64,000 bases of DNA from Torymus aiolomorphi (lineage: Eukaryota > Arthropoda > Insecta > Hymenoptera > Torymidae), in the NCBI GenBank assembly GCA_036365515.1, contig CM070873.1, positions 213,389,376-213,453,375 on the forward strand, read 5' to 3'. The position numbers and the translations under genes are program-made. Every line of letters starts with the position of its first letter. Positions within the stretch are counted from its first letter, which is position 1. The notes beneath the pieces were generated by a model. The model saw only the letters and a list, made by a program, of their open reading frames with translations. It searched no databases and was not told where the DNA came from. Positions 57,209 to 64,000 of this stretch are shown here, piece by piece.

Positions 57209-57583
57209 GTAATGGTCGCCTCGTTGACCAATTAAATTGTGGGTTCGTTGTTCGATTAAGCGCTGAAGCGCAATGAATTGCGAGAACTATGAAATTAGAA
57301 GTCTAATACGAGAAAAATAACTTTTAACTTGGTGTTTATTTAATTAAATAAATACTTGTAGATTTTGACAGAATAACTTTTAACCGTGACTCGATACAAT
57401 TAAACTGACGTAGATTTAATAATAGTATAATGGCGACTGACACTAAGACGTGGTCAAGGTGCTTGCGCTAGTGCAACTGAGCTCTCGATCTTGATTCTTC
57501 TCCATTTTTAGGCACGACCGCTGCTCGGGAGAGCCTTATAATTTCACCAGAGCGAAAATTGTCTGACTTCAAGAATTCACAAT
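57209..57583 (-). mobile_element. Probable 5' LTR of the Gypsy element
   Basis: Minus reading starts TGTGAATTCTTGAAG and ends GGCGACCATTACA. It precedes the leader with the primer-binding-like TGGTGACAGC. The termini are a guess because there is no second LTR to compare. Confidence 0.4.
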
Positions 57584-57949
57584 TTAATGCTTAAAAAGTA
57601 TTTTCCACCAAAAATGAGTGCGTTTTAAGCGTTTTCTGTGATGTATGTATGTCTGTACGTCCGTATGTACTCAAGTTTCTCGATTATCTCAACGAATTTT
57701 CGATAGAGCCAAACGAATTTTGGACCAGATACTCGTTTAATTATATGTAACTTATGGTTCCCTACCGAGCCAAATCCATCGAAAATTACAAAAATGCCAG
57801 AGCAAATAAGAATGTTAAAAAATCGATTTTTAAGCTTAATGTATACAAATTTAAGTTGTAATAAAAATCTGACCCATGTATCTGCTAAAACTAATTAAAA
57901 GACATGTTTTTCCTATTGAACATTTTTTGCTACGAGGAATATTTCCCAA
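57584..57949. other. Gap with no gene
   Basis: AT-rich sequence with GTATGTATGTCTGTACGTCC at 57642; nothing else supported. Confidence 0.5.
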
Positions 57950-57984
57950 GACAACTGCGAAAAACGGCAAAAAAGGTAAAAAAT

Positions 57985-58516
57985 GGACGATTTTCGGCTA
58001 TAACTTGATAGGATTTGATTTTACACAAAAATGTTAAATACAAAAGTTGTAGATAATATTGAAACAAAACTTTTTCCCATTTAGCATATTTTTGTAAAAT
58101 CAACTCCTGACGAGTTAGACTTATAAAAACGATTTTAAACGCCAAAATACACATAAAATAGACGATTTTCGGCTATAACTTGTCAGAATTTGATTTTTCA
58201 CAAAAATGTTAAATACAAAAAGTTGTAGATAATATTGAAACAAAACTTTTTCCCACTTAACATTTTTTTGTAAAATCAACTCCTGACGAGTTAGACTTAT
58301 AAAATCTATTTTAAACGCCAAAGAATACATATAAAATGGACGATTTTCGACTATAACTTGACAGTATTTAATTTTACACAAAAATATTCAATACATAAGT
58401 TATAGATAATAGTTAAACAAAACTTTTTTCCATTTAAGATTTTCATGTAAAATAAATACCTGACGAGTTAAATCTATAAAAACATTAAACATTAAACGCC
58501 AAAATATACATAAAAT
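57985..58516. repeat. 176-bp tandem repeat, three units
   Basis: GACGATTTTCGGCTATAACT starts units at 57985, 58161 and 58337; each contains CTCCTGACGAGTTAGACTTA. The first two are close, the third is more diverged. A fourth unit begins at ~58678 after the inserted MITE. The three minus-strand ORFs are readings of the repeat. Confidence 0.85.
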
Positions 58517-58669
58517 GGCATGTTCTTGTTTGTGCACATAAGGATTGTGCACATATTTATTGTGCACAGATAGCATTGGTAAAGATCTATATATATAGAT
58601 ATATGCCAATGTTAAAGTGTGCACAATTAATATGTGCACAATCAGTATGTGCATAAACAAGAACACGTC
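58517..58669. mobile_element. 153-bp hairpin MITE with 8-bp TSD, copy 2
   Basis: Ends GGCATGTTCTTGTTTGTGCA with complement GAACACGTC; loop ATATATATAGATATAT. Target duplication CATAAAAT at 58509-58516 and 58670-58677. Same family as 38220-38371. Confidence 0.85.
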
Positions 58670-58679
58670 CATAAAATAG

Positions 58680-60179
58680 ACAATTTTTGCTTATCGTACA
58701 AAGAATTGATTTCCAATAGAACTCTTAGATATCGTTTAAATACCAATAAAAACTAAAACAATAACTAACAAAACTGTTACATAAAAGCTGTCAAAACTTA
58801 CAATTTCTTGTCATGATCTAGAGAACTTAGTATATAATAAAATCAAAATTAAAAAAATGTTTAAAAATTGCGTTGTTAAAAATCTATAATTATGTTATCT
58901 TACTGTTTTGATAACAAATAGAAATTTCATATAAAATTACACAGCTTAACCTGTTAATTATGTTCACAGAACCTAAGCGATTGAACTAAGAGAATCAAAA
59001 TTGTCTAATATTATAAAAGTACATGTTAAAGTAATATCATATTACACAAAAAAAACTCTAGTGTAATTTATGTGTTATAGATTGTGTAGTATAGTAAAGT
59101 TCAATATGTATAAAGAATTAAAATGAAAACTATTAAATAGGCAAGAGTCACTTATATATACAATAGATACCTTGAAATGAGTTCTTATACCCTGACTAAA
59201 CTTAGAAATTAACTAGATGAGCTAATATGACCAGCGGCAACTGCTTATCCGTATCGCATCTAACCACACACACAGCACTTTTATAATATCCGCCAGTTCC
59301 TAATTATCTATCCCCTCACATTCTAAAGCACTAACACTTGAAGATCATTGTAGAGCTGGGAAAGCTGCAAAATGAGGCTGGATGGCCCAGGGTAGGCACT
59401 ACTCCATGGATGCCAATCTGCTCAGAATTATCTAATAGCCATCTGAGAAGAAAATACTATAGAGACCAACATGCCCTGTCTCAATCTCAAGGACTGCCTT
59501 ACCGTAGGAATGAACAAAACAGATGAATAGATCAGTCACTGATCTAGTGTTGAGTTTTCTCTTTTTGTTTTTCTCCTATTCACGGTATTAGTGTATATGT
59601 GCATGTGTGTATATGTATAAGTTACACGAACATCAGTGAGCGATTAGTTTACAGTTTTCATTAAACTGTGTAAAATTTAACTTTATATTTTTGTATTAAT
59701 CATGAATAATGAAACGGTATTTTTCCTTATGTTATTCAAAAGCATTTTACTTAACACAAAAATTTCAAATAAAAAAGTTGTTGATAACATTGAAATAAAA
59801 CTTTTTTCTATTCAACATTTGCATAAATAAAAATAAAAACTATTATTATAATTCAAATACAAAATAATGAAAATAATGTTTTTATCAGGATTTGATTTTC
59901 TTAAATATAATTGCAATCATAGTACTTATATATTTAATATTCCTATGTGTACTTTGATCATATCAATTAATAATACTTAATTAATTTATATGAATCATAG
60001 ACTTTGAAAAGTTATCTGCATATATCTATATTTGTAGAATTATAAGGCAAATTTTCTACAAAAAAATAATAAATATGTAATAGTAAATGCATAATTTCCA
60101 TTTAAATTTTACTGCAGAGATGTATTTGTGTGTATTCTAATGATAATAACGATGAAAATAAGTATTACAATTAATGCGA
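58680..60179. other. AT-rich DNA with one weak ORF
   Basis: Mostly AT-rich, no structure recognised. 59338-59526 holds a 62-codon ORF (ELGKLQNEAGWPRVGTTPWM, YYRDQHALSQSQGLPYRRNE) in a less AT-rich island. It has the look of a real or formerly coding segment, perhaps repeat-derived, but I cannot name it. Confidence 0.4.
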
Positions 60180-60326
60180 TAATAAAATTATAAGGTTTTT
60201 CTGAGCATTGCGGTCGTGCCTATGATGGGGCGGGCGACGAGCGAAGCGAGGAGCAGGTGTACGTGGGGGCGGGTGGGTTGGCGTGTCGAGCGCAGCGAGA
60301 CACGCAGGGAGGCTCGGCCCCCCTAG
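60180..60326 (+). mobile_element. Candidate Helitron 3' end
   Basis: GC-rich stretch ending in hairpin GCGTGTC...GACACGC (60281-60305), then 17 bases and CTAG at 60323-60326 followed by T. The spacing is longer than the usual 10-12 nt. Upstream GACGAGCGAAGCGAGGAGC resembles other such ends. The 5' end was not found. Confidence 0.45.
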
Positions 60327-60975
60327 TTATAGTCCTCAGAAAGATTTAGTAGTGGGAGGAAAGATCAATCACAGCCGTTTGCTCTTCTCAAGTGGGAGTG
60401 GCCTCGCTGGAGAATTCTAGTTTTTCTGGTTTAATACGGGTTTTTCCCTTGAGAGTGGGGGTGGCCCCGCTGGAGAAATCTGCTTTTATCTTCGAGAGTG
60501 GGGGTAGAAATATCTGGTTTTATCCGGTTTCTTCGTTTTTCCTTGACTTCGTCCTTGAAGGCTATTTATTCTAAAAATAAAAATTTCCCCGAATTGTTTT
60601 CCGTTGATGATTTCTCGGACAAGTGTAGTAAACAATTCCTGGAATTAAAGATAATAAATATTTCTCAGAAAAGCTTTTCCCTTGAGCGAGCATCTTTTAT
60701 TTAATTATCGTTTATTCCGCTATTCATTATCAAATTGTTAATCACCTGTCTATTATTTATTTAATTACGTACGGAATTAGTATTTATTGTCAGAATCATT
60801 TATTTCTATTCGGGTTTTTATTTTAAAGGAATATGTTTCAATACGTTTGTTATTTAGTTAGTTGGTTTATTTAATATTTGCCTTGAAATTAATCTTTTAA
60901 ATTCTAAATTATCATTGTAGACCGATCCTAAACATTCTGCTACTCGTCCGTGCGAACGCAGTTCATAACAAGATA
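60327..60975. other. LTR-like region with GTGGGGGTGGCC repeats
   Basis: Three units of GAGAGTGGGGGTGGCCCCGC type at 60390-60510 and AGTAGTGGGAGGAAAGATCA at 60345. It ends CGTGCGAACGCAGTTCATAA. The composition is suggestive of a Gypsy LTR, but no termini or TSD could be fixed. Confidence 0.3.
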
Positions 60976-61085
60976 TCTTACGCGCGCATACGCGTGCATT
61001 TGCGTGCAAACGCGCTTATGTAGCGGGGGCCTTAAAAAGGAACGGATAAAAAGAATAAGAATTACATGGATCTCTATATCTATAT

Positions 61086-61311
61086 CATAGACTTATACTC
61101 ATAGACTGCGCGCTCCCGTGTAAAGCGCTGAAGCCGGGCAAGAGAGAGAGGGTAATAGCTGGGGTCATGCTCTCTCTCTTTCTAATGGGCGCTTGGTGGG
61201 GAAGAGTGTTCCCCTCAACGCCCTCTCCTCCTCTGCCGTCACCATTTCCCCTCTACCCCCACCACCGTCCGCCGTCCGTAAGAGCGCGCAGTCTATGAGT
61301 ATAAGTCTATG
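61086..61311. mobile_element. 226-bp TIR MITE with 8-bp TSD
   Basis: Perfect 30-bp TIRs beginning CATAGACTTATACTCATAGA and running to GCGCGCTC. Target duplication ATCTATAT at 61078-61085 and 61312-61319. The interior is GC-rich with CTCTCTCTT and CCCACCACCG tracts. The 8-bp TSD suggests hAT-type mobilisation. The 68-residue minus ORF is an artefact. Confidence 0.85.
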
Positions 61312-61322
61312 ATCTATATATA

Positions 61323-61497
61323 GGGCTATGATACAGAAAAAGGAACAGCACACAGGTATAGTATTTAACATGGGTTACTATATCTATATGTACGAGAAAA
61401 TCTTGTTCCTTTTACCTATTCCTTATATATATATAGATATAGTAACCCACGTTAGAGCCTATACCTGTGTGCTGTTCCTTTTTCTGTGTCATAGCCC
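61323..61497. mobile_element. 175-bp palindromic element
   Basis: GGGCTATGATACAGAAAAAG and complement CTTTTTCTGTGTCATAGCCC, arms ~75 bp. AT-rich flanks (ATATA | ATATG) do not give a clear TSD. Confidence 0.7.
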
Positions 61498-61744
61498 ATA
61501 TGAGGAACAGCGAGACACAGAAGGAACAAGATGTATATATAGATATAGAAACCCATGTAATTCTTGTTCTTTTTATCTGTTCCTTTTTAAGTGTCCGAGC
61601 CCTTAGAGCGAGTCCACATAAGAGGCACAGGCCTGTGCTTTTGTTCTTTTGTACCAAGCGAAAAAACTAGTTGTCCGATATCTAGCATACTCATGACCTA
61701 TGGCAGAAGGTCAATATGTTAATCTTCAGGGGGGTTGCTCTACA

Positions 61745-63065
61745 CTGATATACGTAGATGCATGTTTATCGCGTATCGGCAAACGAGTATGGCGAATTGA
61801 CTACAATGTTTTTAGGATGTATCGTACAAATGTGAAAATTCAGCGATATAATGAATTCGAAAACCGTTAGGGACTGTCCACATGGCGTCTCTTGTGCCTT
61901 GTCTCTTGTCTCATGTCTCAAGCGCGAAAAAAATCGTTGTCAGAATTCTTATACATTTATAGTTTATGGCAATAGAAAATTGTACAGAAAAAATGACCAT
62001 AGATTAGAAATTATTAAGATTACGGACAACGATTTTTTTCGCGCCTGAGACATGAGACACGAGACAAGGCACATGAGACGCTATGTGGACAGTCCCTCAT
62101 ATCGTACATCGTACATATGTAAAAATTCAGCGATTAATGAATCTGAAAACCTTTATATCACAGGGAATAAAACACATCACTATGAGTGATTTTTTTTACT
62201 CTGTAACGATAAATGATAATAACGAAAAAGGATGAACATTAAAAGATTTGACAACATAGGTATAGACAATGTAAAAATACAGCCATATAATGAATACATA
62301 AACTTTTGTGTTGCAATAAAAGACTATGAGATGATGTGTATTACCCTATAACAACAAAAGGTAAACATTAAAATATTTTTACGTTTTTTTCATACATTGT
62401 AAATATATTGAAAGGTAATGCATTCTATTAGTCAAAAATTAATACAATGAATTAATTAATACCGAAAAAACTTCATTTCTTAAAAATATGTTTTTTGAAA
62501 CAAGTAATTATTTATTTTTAAAGAAGAAAATTTTACTTGATTTAAGAAAATTTAAGTATATTTAAATAAAGAAAATAAATATTTATTTTAAAAAATATAT
62601 TTTTAAGAAATGATTTAGATATTGATTATTAGAATTTATAATTTAATTTTTTTCTTTACTTGCTGATTCTTTTCTCAAAATTCAATTTACAATGTATGAA
62701 AAAATGAAAAAATATTTTAATGTTTATCCTTGTTCGTTATAGAGTAATAAAAATTCACTCATAGTTTTTCATTAGGATTTCAAAGTTTTTGTATTTATTA
62801 TATTGCTGCATTGACACATTTGTGACATTTTCACAAATCTTTTAATATTAATTATTTTTCGTTATTATCGTTTATTGTTGTAGAGAAAAAAGAAATCACT
62901 GTTATTCATATATTTTTCACTAATATAGGTACTTAAAAGTTTCCGAATTGATTACATCGTTGAATTTTGACATTTGTCCTAAACTTCCTAAAAACATTGT
63001 AGTCAGCTCGCAATACTCGTTTGCCGAATGCCGATACGCGATAAACACGCATCTACGTATATCAG
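61745..63065. mobile_element. ~1.3-kb TIR element
   Basis: Ends CTGATATACGTAGATGC...ACTACAATGTTTTTAGGA at left and the complement ending CGTATATCAG at 63065. Inner portions are looser inverted repeats (AATGTTTATCCTT near 62720 with a complement near 62235). The right end is immediately followed by the Harbinger-like copy 2. A 228-bp MITE sits in the left arm, and TATCGTACA...TTCAGCGAT is repeated on both sides of that MITE. No ORF. Confidence 0.6.
61869..62096. mobile_element. 228-bp GGGACTGTCC TIR MITE, copy 2
   Basis: Perfect outer ends GGGACTGTCCACAT and ATGTGGACAGTCCC, flanked by TTA (left) and TCA (right), close to a PIF/Harbinger TWA duplication. The TIR shares GGGACT with the Harbinger-like element at 34641 and 63065. 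Confidence 0.75.
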
Positions 63066-64000
63066 GGACTCGCCACAAATGGACCGTGCCGTACCGTGCC
63101 GTCGCCGCCCGGGCCGCCCCGTGCCATAGCGTGCCGAGCGCTTTTGGAATCGAAGTGCGCCGTCTATCAAGAGTATTGCTTCCATGGTCCAAGCCCTTTC
63201 AAACATATGAGTTTGCCATCTGCAATCTTTGTTTATGACGAAAAAAATCAAGCATAGCCTGGATTGCTCCGAAATATTCTGCAGGTAAAATCATTGTTAA
63301 ATCATTGTAAATTTTGCTAATGTCAATATTATGTTAATTTTACGGTGTTATAACACTTTCTTTTTTGTTTAATACTGTTTAATAATTAATTTACAGAATG
63401 GACCAAAGTAAAATGGAAAAAATGTTAACGTGTTGTAAACTACATATGACAGCAGTATCGTTATTGATAATAGCTCGAATATTAAAAAAAAAAGAAAAAA
63501 AACTCAGGAGATGGTGGGTTTTTGTGTATCTACTAAAACATGAACAATAATATATTTTATTACAAATTATTATTATTATTAAATTAAATTAAATAATTAA
63601 TAATAATAACTATTAATAATTAATTATGAATAATTAATTAATTAATTATTAATAATTATTAATAATTAATTTATTAAATTATTATTTATTTTATTACAAA
63701 CGAGGACACAACAGTTCCATGTGACATACAGTAGGTTAAGAGTTGCTATTTTATTTTAATCTATGCTATTCCATGCTATTAAACAAAAAAAAAAGTGTTA
63801 TAACACCGTAAAACTAACATAATGTTGACATTAGCAAATTTTAGAGCAATCCAGGCTGTGCTTGATTTTTTTCGTCATAAACAAAGATTGCAGATGGCAA
63901 ACTCATATGTCCGAAAGGGCTTGGACCACGGAAGCAATACTCTTGATAGACGGCGCACTCCGATTCCAAAAGCGTTCGGCACGCTATGGCACGGGGCGGC
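63065..64000. mobile_element. PIF/Harbinger-like foldback element, copy 2 (cut by window end)
   Basis: Starts GGGACTCGCCACAAATGG as at 34641. The left arm runs through GCATAGCCTGGATTGCTCCG and the short exon at 63398; the right arm starts ~63775 and is lost at 64000. More compact than copy 1: the centre lacks the 35396-35940 insert. Confidence 0.8.
63398..63550 (+). CDS. Intact 50-codon Harbinger-like exon ORF (copy 2)
   Basis: ATG at 63398 after TTTACAG; MDQSKMEKMLTCCKLHMTAV..., KKKEKK, then RRWWVFVYLLKHEQ and TAA. In frame, and nearly identical in sequence to the minus-strand ORF at 36295-36447. Likely the remnant first exon of a HARBI1-type transposase; translation not shown. Confidence 0.45.
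   Translation: MDQSKMEKMLTCCKLHMTAVSLLIIARILKKKEKKLRRWWVFVYLLKHEQ

Larger units (their letters stand above)
53763..57583 (-). mobile_element. Decayed Gypsy-type LTR retrotransposon
   Basis: Minus strand, from right to left: probable LTR (57209-57583), a leader with a TGGTGACAGCTGGGGGA primer-binding-like site (~57150), gag (to ~55495), then RNase H and the linker before integrase (to ~54620), and an unassigned ORF at 53763-54161. Protease and most of reverse transcriptase are missing. No second LTR is visible at the left side. Confidence 0.75.
61026..61610. mobile_element. Outer inverted-repeat element containing two smaller ones
   Basis: Left arm GGCCTTAAAAAGGAAC...AAGAATTACATGG (61028-61070), right arm CCCATGTAATTCTTGTTC...TCCTTTTTAAG...GAGCCC (61550-61610). 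Between them lie two complete smaller elements, listed next. Non-coding. Confidence 0.65.

Noticed and set aside
57930..58672. Three related ORFs (74-90 codons) as a tandem gene family
   Set aside because: They are readings of a 176-bp tandem repeat and an inserted hairpin.

Overview
The window is eukaryotic, almost certainly from an insect. Introns with consensus splice sites interrupt a conserved ER gene, the DNA is very AT-rich, and there are many DNA transposons, Helitron ends, DIRS and Gypsy retroelements and long dinucleotide microsatellites. The mix of repeats suggests a hymenopteran; that is inference. I see no prokaryotic features and no CRISPR array.

The one clearly host gene is Sec63 (ER translocation protein), on the plus strand. 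Its last four exons are at 1-72, 26823-27233, 28208-28626 and 33225-33365, and all splice junctions keep frame. The intron at 73-26822 is about 26.7 kb and consists largely of mobile DNA. It holds two of the three long-arm foldback elements, two Helitron-like elements, several TIR/hairpin elements, a mariner-type transposon with ~595-bp terminal inverted repeats, a RAD51 gene fragment, and diverged duplicated blocks. The intron at 28627-33224 carries a decayed DIRS-like retrotransposon with 100-bp inverted ends.

Downstream of Sec63 (33.4-40 kb) is a minus-strand Helitron: a 3' hairpin with CTAG at 33947 and a broken PIF1-type helicase at 37.96-39.4 kb. It contains a probable solo LTR (34108-37202, 4-bp TSD), which contains a PIF/Harbinger-like foldback element (34641-36777, TTA TSD). 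A separate 152-bp hairpin element with an 8-bp TSD interrupts the helicase.

From 40.2 to 43 kb lies a compact two-gene cassette of unknown nature. It has a GCGGAGGGAC minisatellite, a TATA promoter inside an 11-bp inverted repeat, a DUF8207-like reading frame broken by stops, and an intact 162-residue ORF of a widespread but unexplained arthropod family. A near-identical hairpin (9-bp stem, 10-nt loop) follows each gene. I consider this the most interesting system here.

44.3-47.9 kb is a 12-bp minisatellite running into a 90-bp satellite with 270-bp higher-order repeats, which keeps a 993-codon frame open. 50.0-52.6 kb is the third foldback copy. 53.8-57.6 kb is a decayed minus-strand Gypsy element with an internal deletion joining the gag zinc knuckle to RNase H. 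57.9-64 kb holds a 176-bp tandem repeat, more small TIR elements (several nested), a candidate Helitron 3' end and a second Harbinger-like foldback cut by the window end.

All coordinates, alignments and counts were done by eye. Family names rest on recognised motifs, not on searches.
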